Below, one piece after another: positions 48,800-61,708 of a stretch of DNA of 64,000 bases (the first letter of the stretch is position 1; the number at the start of each line of letters is the position of its first letter). A program made the translations under genes and the position numbers. The DNA is taken from NCBI RefSeq assembly GCF_964204865.1, contig NC_135259.1, positions 7,636,974-7,700,973 of the forward strand, given 5' to 3'. A model generated the notes under the pieces. It saw nothing but the letters and a program-made list of their open reading frames with translations, had not been told where the DNA came from and made no database searches. Origin of the DNA: Styela clava (taxonomy: Eukaryota > Chordata > Ascidiacea > Stolidobranchia > Styelidae).

Positions 48800-51700
48800 A
48801 ACAAACTAATCAAGCGGGAATTGGTTACCCGAATTAGTGAGACTTTCTGCGAGCATTCTACGAAATATCAAATGATTTAATTGGTTGACTGTAAGTGAAA
48901 ATCGAAATGAAAAAAAACGCCACAGAATCAAATTCATAACAAAAACAATAAAAATATCCGGGTTGCGAGTGATAGGTCTGTCGCGCATTAATTGATTCAT
49001 TTTTGGAAGACATTGTTTAACTCATGGGTTCTCAAACTGAAGAGAAATTTTGAAGTAAAGAAGAACATGATCAAACGTGATTGTTGATCACAGAGCAAAT
49101 TGCAATCTACTCTATTATGCTCTTACTTTAAAGAGATAACCTAGCACCATTTTCTGTATTTCACTTAGATCACACTGGAATAGACTATCTGTCCACAGTT
49201 GAGGGGATGAATTTTAATCAGAAAATTTCACGAAGTGTGAAAGAGAAAATAAAGTTTGAAAACCACAGAACTCTACAATTGTTGAATTCAAATTATTTGT
49301 CTGTGTAGCTTAAAAAGAATCGTTATTTTCAGGAGTAGTTTAGTTATTTCAATTGGTATTCGAATGTAAAACAAGGCAAAAATAAAAGTCACAGTTTGCG
49401 TGCTGTGATACTCAAGAGTAACAGCATTAGCATTTGTATTTTGAGTAATACACATTGTGGTTTGCCTACCCGTGACAGGGAGATATATATATATATATGG
49501 GTGGTTCTAGTTGTTCCCGGCCTCGTTCTGATAAAGTCGACAAAATTTAAGATTAGAGCAAAACTTGTTTTATTTCAGTCACTTTTTAAAAATCCTTATG
49601 TAAATGATCATAGTAAAATGATTAGACGAATTCCATGATCATTCACACATTTGACATTACATTCGTGTTTGACATTTCCTGAACATCTCTACACTTCTGT
49701 TAGATTCGAGGTTCAATGAATTGTGCCAACTAAAAATCCAACAGTTTGATTTGTCCAGTTAACCATAATCCAATGGGCATAATAAATGATCCAACAAGTA
49801 AGGATAATCCGGCAAAAATGAAAGTCGATACGCTGGAACCTGTTACATCAAAGAGTATTCCTCCAATGATTGTACCCGTGATAACACCGATTCCATGCAT
49901 AACTTCAAGATAGCCGAACGCAATATTAAAAAATTCAGATCCTGTCGAGAAAATATAGTTTTGAAGTATAAAATATAAGTATAAACTCTAATAGGATTAT
50001 CAATTACTGAACTATAAAACAATTTTATAATGTCTTTTTCCCAAAACATTTCATAACATCTTAATCGCAGTTTCCAACAAATTGAGAATGTGATATACCC
50101 TAGTGATATAACAATGTGATATGATTTGTGTGTTGAATACATAAGCGAGAGACAGCGTGTTAAACGTCGAAATCAAGCGATAATTGCTCTGTAAATGAAA
50201 ATGAATACATTTTTGCTCTCACTCCCAACTAGTTTTTAACTTACCAAAAATTTCATACACCACAACTGGATAGTGAGTCAATCCTGCAAGCATAGCACCC
50301 CAACAGAGACCGTAAACAATTTGCATGGTGAATGATTTGGCAAATACGGAAAGTAAAGTTAAAACTCCAGCAAGGCTGAAGCATGAGAAATACACATTGT
50401 ATGTTTTAACAACCTTCCATCTCGATAGTAGACCATACAATATACGAAATATTGCGTTGATTCCAAACGTTGAAACTATTTGAGCAGCTGAAAATATAAA
50501 TAATGTGCAGAATTCGACATTCACAACATGATTTCAAACAAAAAGAGAATTATGCGAAATAATGAAAAGTTCTTAGAGTGATCTATTGTAATTCTGAAAT
50601 CAAACAAGGTATGCAATTTCGGGGGAATTAGATCACCGTCTCATGTATTTACATATAAGCAAAATTGATTTCCCAACAACCCATTTTACAACAAATAAAA
50701 AAAAATAAATATTAACATTGATTGAAACTCACCTTGCTCTTCTGTTAGATTTAAATCGTACGATGCTCTTGCTGTTGTCAAACTGAGAACAATGAAAATG
50801 CCCATATACAATACTGTATTATGGATAACCACTAGATAAAACGACCAACTGCTTGCCAATATTTTAGTTACTTGAAAATATGATAATTTTTTATCGACGT
50901 GTGTCAAGTCACTACAATCGTTTTTATTATTCTTTATTGCCTGTGATTGGTCATTGTTGAGGATATCGTCGGTATGTTTACGTCTTGTGGCATCTATCGA
51001 TGTTGACCTGCTTTCGTTGGCAAGAAGGATACTTGTTATTGATGTTTGTAGGCCGTCCTTATAAATATTGCTGCCTTCTAAGATCAGTGATGACGGACTC
51101 GTTCTTGTATCAATTTGCTTTTGCTTCCTACATGAGAAAGAAGGTAGTGGTGGGGATGCATCAACGGGATAGAAGAGTAGACCACTAACAATCATGTTGC
51201 CGAAGAAACCTGAAGTTATTAACATAACCCCTCTCCACGAATATGGTTCAATTAGTGCTTCAAAATACAATGGAAATACAAAGCTTGCTATTCCAAATGC
51301 GCTTGATATCAAGCCAAATGCAAGAGCTTTTTCGTCAAGGAAATGTTCAATAACAGCGTTGATATATGAAGTAAGACAGAAACAAAATCCCAGACCTTAA
51401 AATGAACAATATTGATTCACGCCACAGTGTTAGCTTAATGGAAGGTAATAAGATAATGTTGAATATTATAATCGACTTTGAAAGAAGTGATTCATCGAAA
51501 CATTGCCATTTGCGAGATGTAACGCTTCATGCAAAACTTACTGCCAAATCAAGTCTGGATCAATAACGAGTTCAACATTCAAACACAATTATTGAAATCT
51601 ATTGATATGCGATTTATGTCAGCTTTAATATATTTGAGCTGCTTTAAATTAAACGTATTATTGCAAAATAAACAAATATATATATATTGAATTCTCACCT

Positions 51701-53660
51701 CCTAAAATACTATACGTAAAAAATAATTGAGATAATGTTTGTGCAAACGAGGAAGTTGCAAATGCCGTCATCATCATGATTCCTCCAATGACATGAGTCC
51801 ATCTATATCCCAATTTTTCAACACAAAAACAACCGAAGGGACCTTTGAATTTAAAATAATTGAAATTTTGATATTGATGAGTGCGACTGCTAGATTCTTC
51901 ACTAAATAAATTCCACAATTAAGCTGGGTTACTGGTAGTTTTTCCGCTTACATTCTCATACTATCAACATATAAAGCTGTGACATAATGTACATTGCGCA
52001 GTGTATATGCCGTTAACAAGACCAACAAGTTGAATTAATAAAGTTCCGTTCATTTGCCACGTGTAATTAAATATCAGCTCTAATACTATGGCTGGATATT
52101 ACTTCACATAGTTCATAGTGTTTTTTTGAGTAGAGTCCAAGTTTAGTGATTATAAAGCTAGAAATCCGGAGATCTTACAGAACGTTTTTGAATTACGGCC
52201 GGATGACACAACTACTCGAGCTAATATTTACCTTATCCGTCAAGTCGTTCTTCATGACACAAAAGCATGACACGTTGTATTACTAATCTGTATTAAATTC
52301 AAGTTCAAGTATTTCAAATGTTTTACAAATACGGAAAATAGGTTTGAATATACCTCTAATCAAGTCATGCCTGGAATGGGTTACGCACAGCATGGTTATC
52401 TGTTTTGAACACAATCAATTAAATATTTATTCGGTGGGGGAAGTGAATATATCCAACCATACACACTTGCAATTGAAGCTATCGCTGGTCCCGCACTTGA
52501 AACGGCCGCTACAGAAGCAGTTGTTGCTGAAAATTCGTCTATCCAATACAATACAAATGTTCCAAAGGCATAGTAAAATATTGAAATACATATCGCTGAT
52601 ACGAAGCAAGCGATTAAAACTACCCATCGCCATCTTGAACCGGAATCAGTCATATAAAAATTTTGTAACCTGACATAATAACCTGAAATATAACTATGTT
52701 ACTTCATATTAGTTTGTATCGGTGGTTTTGCAGTATTTTTATCTTATCAACAGAGAACTGAATTTTTGTATTGAACTCAAACAATATCAGCACAAAATTA
52801 TAAAAATAAATGATATTTCCGACCTGGACGGAAAATATCACGGAACAAGGAAATGCGTCTTCCGTGCACAGTTTATGATTTACCTCTGGCCTTCACTTTT
52901 CTTAAATAATTCTGAAATAATTTTTGACCGTCGATGTTTTTCCACCTACTGTCTTGGGTCGAAAACATTACTTACTTGTTAGCGTTGCATTCTGTTCATG
53001 TGGGCTTTCCCCTTCGGCTGACCAAATTTATACACTAAACAGCTCAGAGCTGAATCTGTAACTTGATTTGTGAGTATACATTGAACCTATAAGAGCTTCG
53101 AAAGCATATAAAAATGTGACCTAATGATTCAATTCTAGCAGAGAAGATGTTTAAAATGTTAATTTTAAAGTATAATTTAAAATAATCGCTTCTTAGTAAA
53201 TAACTAAATACAAAATCAACCTGTACTTCCATTTATAATACACAGCACTCACTTATACCCTCTCTAATGTAAGATTTCGATCATCTACACAATGTTCTGC
53301 CAGTACTAATGCAAATGTTTACTATTTCCCCATTTGTCAATGCAAACATCAAGAGCTTTATATTTACACAGCATCCTTGGTCTCGTTAGGTACGAATCAT
53401 TCCAAGTCAAGTTAGTTTAAAAATTAATTTACCTGAATTGGCAAAAGAAAAAAAAAAGCAATATTTCCATTTCACATTTTGTAAGATCGGACTGAAATAT
53501 ACAAACACATTGCATTGTATTTATACAATGTACTTTATTTTTATACAACCAATTATACATTGTACGATAATAAATCAGTTGCATTTAATTAAAACCTTTT
53601 TTTTCAGAAAAACAAATAAAAATATTCACACAGTAAAATCTTCTAATAGCCTCCGAACGA
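48800..53660 (-). repeat. Segmental duplication, unit A (contains transporter 2)
   Basis: Aligns with 54180-60990 in the same orientation. Matching flanks include CTATCCACAGTTGAGGGGAT-type sequence at 49190 and 54885, TATTGAACTCAAACAATAT at 52770 and 59910, and AACAAATAAAAATATTCACA at 53611 and 60960. The duplicated block covers the gene plus about 1 kb on each side. Confidence 0.85.
49730..52653 (-). CDS. Monocarboxylate-transporter-like MFS protein 2 (SLC16 family)
   Basis: Minus-strand exons 52653-52467, 51842-51699, 51395-50733, 50487-50245 and 49941-49730, all split in phase 1; 482 residues. Exon lengths equal those of gene 1 (187, 144, 243 and 212) apart from exon 3 (663), which encodes the variable cytoplasmic loop. 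Same MCT layout: W-R-W-V-V in TM1, twelve hydrophobic segments, a hydrophilic loop of about 100 residues. TM8 reads N342-A-I-F-R346, again without the aspartate. In the last exon the usual G-P before I-I-G-G-I-L is G-T, and a Trp present in copies 1 and 3 (S-V-W-T-F) is Ser, so copy 2 shows some drift, though its frame is intact. Closest relative is gene 3, its tandem neighbour. Confidence 0.93.
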
Positions 53661-53702
53661 AAATTGCGGAAGAGTTTTTATTGAAAATATTAACATGTTG
53701 TA

Positions 53703-54060
53703 CAGCGGTTGTTCTCAACCTTTTATGGCTCGTGGCCTCATTCCGGCATCTTTTAGCACCCGTGGCTCTCCATCATTCAAAAACTAGACGTGTTCGAGTC
53801 TATTATATATTTAAAACATTTTATGGAGTGCAAAAACAAAACCACGGGGAAGAAAATTAAAGCTTTCGGTATACTAGCTTGGAACTGTCTGACGAGGTTT
53901 CTTATATTAGGCACCGTTTTTGATACCAGACGAACGTCACTGTCAACATCAAGACGTTTCTAGATTTTGTTTTGATGGTGACAAGATCAGAAAAAACAGA
54001 TTCTCACAGATAGGTTGTGGGAAACATTAACCCACACTCGTAATTCTGATTTTATTTCTC
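53703..54060 (-). mobile_element. hAT remnant with transposase C-terminal fragment
   Basis: Begins CAGCGGTTGTTCTCAACCTTTTATGG at 53703, a hAT-like end. On the minus strand near 54000-53880 a broken frame (frameshift and stop) gives a stretch like the C-terminal end of hAT-type transposase proteins, with V-D-S-D-V-R-L-V-S-K then V-P-N-I-R-N-L. Tentative; the frame is interrupted and the far terminus was not found. Confidence 0.45.
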
Positions 54061-55169
54061 TCACATACTAAGTCATATTTGTATCAACGACGTTGTAAAC
54101 ATGTATATATACAACATGGTGAGTGTAACTAAGCAAACACAACATATGTTTGAATAGCACGTTTATTCGAAGCTTGCATTCGAGTGAAAGCTATTCAAAT
54201 GACATTCTACGAGCATTCTTTGAAATATCAACTAATCTCATTGGTTGTCTGTAAATGCCACAGGCATTAGAACTACTCGCGAAGATAATTCAAAAAATCG
54301 AGAAGTCTTGATCTATGACGATCTATGAACACAATGTCTGTGAAAAAGATGGAACTTGAATCGAAAAAGTTAACAAAAGAAATACGTAAGACAGCCTACA
54401 ATGTTGTTACGTATCATAGATATCAGTGCGCCGTGACAGATAGTTCGGAAGAGCGGCTCCTCTCATACTACAAAAATGCTGAACCCGACAAGAAAACGTA
54501 TTAAGATATCGCAATCGTGGGAGTAAGATGAAGTCGAAATGCAAGTACGCCACCCCATCAGAATCATAACAAAAAGAACAAATGTATCTTTCTTCCAAAA
54601 TTTTCGCAAAAAAAAATTTATTCTACGCGTAATGATGATGCATTCATTACTCGGATCTAGGGGGATAGATCTATAGCTTATTTGTCGATTTATTTTTGAG
54701 AGACATTGTTCAACTCAGGGATTCCCAACCTTGGGAACATTTTTAAGCAATGAAGCACATGAGCAAATGTGACTGTTGATCAAGAGCAGATTGCGAAGTA
54801 TACTCTATGACGTTCTCACTTCAAAACAGTGTCTATCCCAGCACCAGTTTTTGTATTTCACTTACAGCACCTTGGAATATCTATCCACAGTTGAGGGGAT
54901 GAATTTTATTCATGAAATTTCACGAAGTGTGAAAGGGAGAATAAAAGTTGAAAACCTTTGAACTGTACAATTGTTAATTCCATCATATTTGTCTGTGTAT
55001 CCTAAAGAAGAATCATTATTTTCAGAAGTTTAATTACTTTAATTGGTAGTCGAATGTAAAACAAGGCAAAACTAAAAGTTACCGTTTTTGTGTGAAACTA
55101 AAGAGTAATAAACTATATGGTGAGTAACAGCATTAGCTTTTTTATTTTGAGTAATACACATTGTGGATT

Positions 55170-56330
55170 GCATCATAGTTTACTGAATATAGTTCGCTCA
55201 CGACCGGTTCGCTACGCATGAGTGATGCGTTTTACGTCATCAGTTTGCTATATTTTGAAGCTTACGGAAGAGGATTTCCGTTCGAGTTTATTTGCGTATT
55301 TGGAAAGGTTTTGTTGGTTGAAATAAATGAAAATATATACTGTGGCATTAGGATAAGGTAGGGGGTCATGACATCTGCCAGTCATCTCTGCTTCGGTACC
55401 ATACGTTATCAAAGTGGAGTAGGGGCAGAGTATTTCTACTGTTCTGTGATTATATTTTTTGAATAATAAAGGTTTATACCAGGATTATAGCACAAAAGTA
55501 AGAATTCAGAACCTCCCAGGTATGGATGGACGATATAAAATGCCGAATCTGGGGGATTCGAATCCCTAGAACTCGGTTTTCGCCTCTTCGGCGCCTGTAT
55601 CAATTTTTGCATTTTGGATTTATAATTTATTAATCAGGGACGAGCGGTATTTTTTTGCGACGAAGTCGGTCTCGTGTTATTATACTTGTGTTTCTCCCAA
55701 AGAGTCCCCAAAAGCGTTTGCGTCAGACATCAAACACCGTGACCTCAGCTTGAATATACAGAAAGCAAAGACGGCGTTATTGCGCCATTTTATTATTGGT
55801 GCCGACTGCCATCTTACAGGCGATTTTCCGATTGCAACAATCTTGATTTTTTTGAATAGTGAAACATTCCTTATTTTGAATTGAATAACCCTCGAGTTCT
55901 CCCGGAAAATGATGAGTACCCGACGTTGAATGATAAAACATTATTTGCGATAAAATTAGATCAAATTCTACTTTTCACTACACCCGGTTTCCGAAAATAC
56001 GAAGTTATAACGCAAAGCAATGCGTTTTGTTACATTTATTTAGCGCTCCCAATAAAATACATATGTCTTGGATTTCGAGTCGCTGATAAATCCGTTCCTA
56101 TCGTCCGAGCGCGGCACACGCCTGGTCGAGTGTCGGGCGGTATTCTAGTGAACGATAAATTAAAATAGTTGCCATACATGGTATGTATAACGACGATGAA
56201 TGGAAATTGATAATTTGGTAACAGTAATGAATTTGTCTCAAGATGTTATTTTATAAATTTTCCTCGCAGAAGCAATCGATTTCTGTCAAAGCACAAGACA
56301 TTCAAACAATATATAACGAAATCATATCAG
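55170..56330. other. Stretch present in duplication unit B only
   Basis: The shared sequence stops after TTGAGTAATACACATTGTGG (about 49460 and 55165) and resumes near the gene 3' ends. Contains a perfect 14-bp palindrome, GGGATTCGAATCCC, near 55546 and a 95-codon + frame (55881-56168) that is not recognised. In unit A only about 200 bp, with a short AT repeat, lie between the same landmarks. Origin unclear: an insertion here or a deletion there. Confidence 0.5.
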
Positions 56331-56428
56331 TCCGATAATCTACATCCCCATTAAACATCGACATGTTCGACATTTCTTGAACATCTCTGAACTTTTGCTG
56401 TTAGATTCTGGATCAATGAATTGCGCAA

Positions 56429-59400
56429 TTAAAAATTCAAAAGTTTTATTTGTCCTGTTAACCATAATCCAATGGGCAGAATAAATGATCCAACGAGTAA
56501 GGATGATCCGGCAAAAATAAAAGTCCATACGCTGGAACCTGTTACATCAAAGAGTATTCCTCCAATAATTGGACCCGTGACAGCACCAATTCCATGCATA
56601 ACTTCCAGATAGCCGTACGCAATATTAAAAAAATCAGATCCTGTCGAGAAAATATAGTTGTGAATTATGAAATAAAAGTATAAATTCTAATATTATTATC
56701 AATTACTGAGATATATAATTGTTTGGTGTAATTTTCCTAAAACATTTCATAACGGCTCCAACGCGGCTTACAACAGATTGAGAATGTGATATACCTTAAT
56801 GATAACTATTAAGTTATGATTTGTGTGTTGACAAAAGAGTATTGTATTCACAAAAGAGGCAGCGTGTTAAACGTTAAAATCAAGCGCAGATCGCTCTGTA
56901 AGGTAAAATGAATATCTTTTTCGCTTCACTTCCAAATAGTTTTTAACTTACCAAAAATTTCATACACCACAACTGGATAGTGAGTCAATCCTGCAAGCAT
57001 AGCACCCCAGCAGAGGCCGTAAACAATTTGCATGGGGAATGATTTGGCAAATACGGAAAGTAAAGTTAAAACTCCAGCAAAGCTGAAGCATGAGAAATAC
57101 ACATTGTATGTTTTAACAACCTTCCATCTCGATAGTAGACCATACAATATACGAAATATTGCGCTGATTCCAAACGTTGAAACTATCTGAGCAGCTGAAA
57201 ATATAAATTAATCGGCATAATTCGACATTCACAACATGATTTCAAACGGGAAAAAAGTAGGTGAAATAATGAAAAGTTTTCGGAGTGATACGTTGTAATT
57301 CAGAAATGAAACAATTTATCCAATTATGATAAATTAGATGCATAAGTCTCATATATTTACATATAAGCAAACGTGATTTCCCAACAACCCAGCTGAAAAC
57401 AAATAAGAAAAGAAAATGATAATATTGGTTCAACCTCACCTTGCTCTTCTGTTAGATTTAAATCGTACGATGCCCTGGCTGTTGTCAAACTGAGAACGAC
57501 AAAAATGCCCACATACAAAAGCGTATTATGAATAACCATCAAATAAAACGACCAGCTGCATATCAATATCTTAGTTACGTGATAGTATGATAATTTTTCA
57601 TCTACGTTTGTTAAGTCACAACAATTCTTTTTATTATCTTGTATTGCCTGTGACTGGTCAGCGTTGAAGATACCGTTCGTGTGTTTATGGCTCATGGCAT
57701 CTATTGGTATGGTTGACCTGCTTTCGTTGGCAAGAAGGATACTTGTTATCGATGTTTGTTGGCCGTCCTTATAAGTATTGTTGTCTTCTAAGATCAGCGA
57801 TGACGGAGTCGTTATTGTATCAATTTGCTTTTGCTTCCTACACGAGAAAGAAGGTAGTGATGGATATGCATCAACGGGATAGAGGAGTAGACCACCTACA
57901 ATCATGTTGCCGAAGAAACCTGAAGTTATTAACATAACCCCTCTCCAAGAATATTGTCCAATTAGTGCTTCAAAATACAATGGAAATACAAAGCTTGCTA
58001 TTCCAAAGGCACTCGTTATTAAGCCAAATCCAAGAGCTTTTTGGTCACGGAAATGATCAACAACAGCGTTGATATATGAAGTAATACAGAAGCAACACCC
58101 CAGTCCTAAAAAGAATGATATTGAATCACGTCACAATGTTTGTGTATTGGAAGAAAAAAGATAATGGTAATGAGACTAAATTTATTATTAATATATAGAT
58201 TTTGATAGTAGTTTTATTCAAAACGTTTCGATTCCTGAGATGTCATGCTTCACGCAAAAATAAAATTTTACATCTGACAATAACTTATCCCATGGAATCA
58301 GTTTTCGTTCCACATCAAAACACAAATATTCAAATCTATTAGTATGCATTTCATGTCTAGTTTAGTATATTTGATCGTTTTCATAATAAACAAATTACTG
58401 CAATACGAACGAATATATATTGGATTCTCACCTCCTAAAATGCTATACGTAAAAAACAATTGAGATAATGTTTGTGCAAACGAGGACGTTGTAAATGCTG
58501 TCATCATCAGAATTCCTCCAATGACATGAGTCCATCTATATCCCAATTTTTCAACACAAAAACAACCGACCGGACCTATGAATTTGAAATAATTAAAAAT
58601 TTTCTACTGATGAGTGCAGGTCGCTAGATTCTTCAATAAATTGAATTCTATAACTTAGCTCGGTTACTGGTAGTTTATCTACGTACATTCTCATACTATC
58701 AACAAGTACGTTGTGACATAAGATAAACCGAGTGGTGTATATGTTGTTAATAGAAAATGTACTAACAAGACCAATATTTTGAATTAATAAACCTTCGTTC
58801 ATTTGCCATGTGTAATTAAAAATCAGCTCTGGTCCGTAGCCGGTTATTGTACTTCAAATGGTTTATAGTGTTTTTTGAGTTGAGTCCAAGTTTAGTCAAT
58901 TTCAAGCTAGAAATCCACATATCATACAGAACGGTTGTGAACTACGGCCTGATGACACAATAACTACTCGAGCTCATGTTCACGGTATCCGTCAAGTCGT
59001 TTTTCATGACACAAAACATGCGGTGTTGTATTACAAATAGGATAGGATTTACATATTTATCCAGGCGGAGAGGAAAGCCGATAAGACGACTTAACCATAT
59101 GGCGAACGACGGCCTCTCGTCCAGTTACCATTCCATGTCGGGTATGGGATTAGTTAGTTATTTGTTTTTCATATATGGACTTGGTGGTGGAGGAAGCCGT
59201 AACCGACCAGCGGTTACGTGAACCACCCTACGGCGGCGAGGAGTCCAGCAATCCTCTCGCACATAACCATCCCTGCATGGGATTACCGCTTAGCACGATG
59301 AGCCGCACTGTATTAAATTCAATTTCAAACGTTTTTACAAATGAGAAAAATGGGTTTGAATAATATACCTCTAATCAAGTCACGTCTGGAGTGGGTTAGG

Positions 59401-59665
59401 CACAACGTGGTTATCTGTTTTAAACACAATTAAATATTTATCCAGTGGAAAAAAGTGAATATACTCGACCATACACACTTGCAATTGAAGCTATCGCTGC
59501 TCCCGAACTTGAAACGGCTGCTACGGAAGCAGTTGTTGCTGAAAATTCGTCTATCCAATACAATACAAATGTTCCAAAGGCATAGTAAAAGATTGAAATA
59601 CATATCGCTGATACGAAGCAAGCGATTAAAACCACCCATCGCCATCCTGAACCGGAATCAGTCAT
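56429..59665 (-). CDS. Monocarboxylate-transporter-like MFS protein 3 (SLC16 family)
   Basis: Minus-strand exons 59665-59479, 58575-58432, 58105-57440, 57194-56952 and 56640-56429, all phase 1; 483 residues. Nearly identical to gene 2 over TM regions, and splice positions are the same as in genes 1 and 2. The cytoplasmic loop (exon 3, 666 nt) differs by small in-frame indels. TM8 reads S343-A-I-F-R347: the residue aligned with the proton-coupling aspartate of MCT1 is Ser here, Asn in copies 1 and 2. The last exon keeps the family G-P-I-I-G-G and the Trp lost in copy 2. Predicted plasma-membrane solute carrier; substrate unknown. A SINE-like element lies in intron 1. Confidence 0.93.
59038..59309 (-). 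mobile_element. SINE-like insertion, about 270 bp, in intron 1 of transporter 3
   Basis: Absent from the paralogous intron of transporter 2: ATTAC, a few bases, then TGTATTAAATTC are contiguous at 52280-52300, but here the block lies between them. It is GC-richer than its surroundings. Read on the minus strand it starts GTGCGGCTCATCGTGCTAAG and ends in an AT-rich tail, TTTACATATTTATCC-like on +. The tRNA-like head is not proved. The small + frames at 58976-59363 are artefacts of this element. Confidence 0.65.
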
Positions 59666-60740
59666 AAAATTTTTGTACTCAAATCTGAAAAGTTATTGCA
59701 TTATACTATAAACCAAAGTAAATTTTAGGTGAGTATTAAGTTATGGAAAGAAGATTGCTACTAATGAAGTTTTTCAGCATGCTGGGTCTCTTTTCATGCT
59801 ACGTTCGCATAATAACCTGACATACCCCCTTATTACATAACCAATTTGTTAGTCTTGGTTTTGCAGTATTTTCATCTTACTAAAGGAGTCACGAACTACA
59901 TTTTTGTATTGAACTCAAACAATATATAAATAAGATTAAAAAAATGGAAATTTCCGATGCGGAGAAAAATAGAATGAAAAAAGGCAAAGCGGCGTCCGTG
60001 TACCGAAATTTGTGACTGACTTTCGGCTTTCATCTATCTTGATTAATTCTGAAAATAGTTTTTAACCGTCGATGTTTTTTCACCTACTGTCTTTGGTCGA
60101 AAACTTCTTCCTGTGGACTTTACTTTCCTCTAACCAATTATACGCTAAACAGCTAGCTCATGGCTGAAACTGTAACTTGCACCGGAGTTACCGACCGGTA
60201 TAAATATATTGACCCTATAAGAGCTACAACAGCATATATAAATGTGATCTAACGATCCAATTCGAGCAAAGCAGTTGTTTTAAATGTTGATTTTAACGTA
60301 TAATTTGAAATAATCGTTCCGTAGTACTAACTGATACAAACTTAATCTGTACTTTCACAATACAGAACACTCATCTACTCTCTTTAATCTGAAACGATTT
60401 CAATCATCCACAGAATGCCCATACTAACGCAAATGTTTACTATGACACCACTTGACAATGTAAACACCGAAAGATGTATATTTACACAGTATCATGGGTC
60501 GCGTTAGGTACGAATAATTCAAATTCAATTATTTCAAGATTGCTTTTACTCAAATAGGTAAAAGAAGAAAGACAATCGCAATATTTCTATTTTACACATA
60601 AAGTTAGACCGAAATTCACTTATATTTATATATACCAAATGTATTCATATATGAATATATATGAATTTCATATATGTTATGCATTATATTTTTTTCACCG
60701 AATATAATAAATTGTAACATATATTATTAAATTCGTTACA

Positions 60741-60932
60741 TTTAATACAACCAAACACTTCTGACAGCTTAATACAGCCAAATATACTCCTGTCAGCTTA
60801 ATACAACCAAATACGCATGTCATCTTAATACAACCAAATACCCTTGTCATCTTAGTGTGACCAAAAACCCTGTCATCTCAAAACAACAAAATACCCTTGT
60901 CATCTTAATACAACCAAATACCCTGTCATCTT
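60741..60932. repeat. Minisatellite, seven units of 26-29 bp
   Basis: Unit TTAATACAACCAAATACCCT followed by TGTCATC, degenerate at both ends of the array. It lies upstream of transporter 3. Unit A has no array at the matching place (about 53585), where a single ATTTAATTAAAACC-like sequence stands. Confidence 0.9.
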
Positions 60933-61708
60933 AAAAAGATCGTTCTTATTCTGGGAAAACAAATAAAAATATTCACACAGAAAAATATTCTATATTCTTT
61001 CAAACAAAAATTTCAGACGAACCTTCCTAGACATTAACTCTCTTCCAGCTCTGGACCCATTTTATTTTACATGGGTATTTTCAAAATTATTTTTTTTGTC
61101 AACCATTAAGCCCTAAAGCTTCACTCATGACTTTTTAAAAGCGTGTGCTAGAGTTCTATTCAGCAATATATCTTTAAAACACACTCCTCCGAAAAAAAAA
61201 ATTTTATGCAAAAAAAATTTCAAAAATTTCTAAAAAAAAAATTGGACCTTGAGAAATTCTGTGTACAGTAGAGGGTTAATAATTAATTCCTAATTAATTA
61301 ATTTTTTCTTCAACGTTTTCGTCAAGTTTTTCCTAACGTAACAATACCAAAACGACTATTTTAGCATAAATGGTTATTACTCTGAAATTCACAATTGTAT
61401 TTACAGTATTATCAAGTTCAACGCTTCAATTACCGATTTTGATGACGTCACAGCACTTATTATCACTGCACAGACCACCCCCAATGCAAAAAAATTGAAT
61501 TTTTTCGACAGAAATGCGCGTAGAACGACGTAAACGATCCCATACGCGCATTTACGCTTAAAATTACCATTAATTTTACGTTTTTTTTACATACAAAAAA
61601 TCTCCACACCTCTGCCAACTATGAGGCAGTCGAAATCATATTTATCGAAACAACACAGCGCCAAGGATGGTCAGGAATGATATGTATGACTGAAAATACA
61701 TGCTAAAC

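Larger units (their letters stand above)
54180..60990 (-). repeat. Segmental duplication, unit B (contains transporter 3)
   Basis: Second copy of the block at 48800-53660. It is longer because of three differences: an unshared stretch at about 55170-56330, a SINE-like insertion at 59038-59309 and a minisatellite at 60741-60932. Confidence 0.85.

Noticed and set aside
53438-53860. 140-codon open frame
   Set aside because: Low-complexity composition; it runs across a hAT end and the duplication boundary and has no counterpart in unit B.
55505-55610. tRNA-like stretch with GGATTCGAATCCC
   Set aside because: The apparent B box is part of a 14-bp palindrome, and no cloverleaf with an acceptor stem or anticodon arm could be drawn.
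59175-59363. 62- and 81-codon frames at 58976-59363
   Set aside because: They fall in the SINE-like insertion, which is absent from the paralogous intron.
60741-60932. CRISPR-like spacing of short repeats
   Set aside because: Units are contiguous and degenerate with no unique spacers, and the DNA is eukaryotic; this is a minisatellite.
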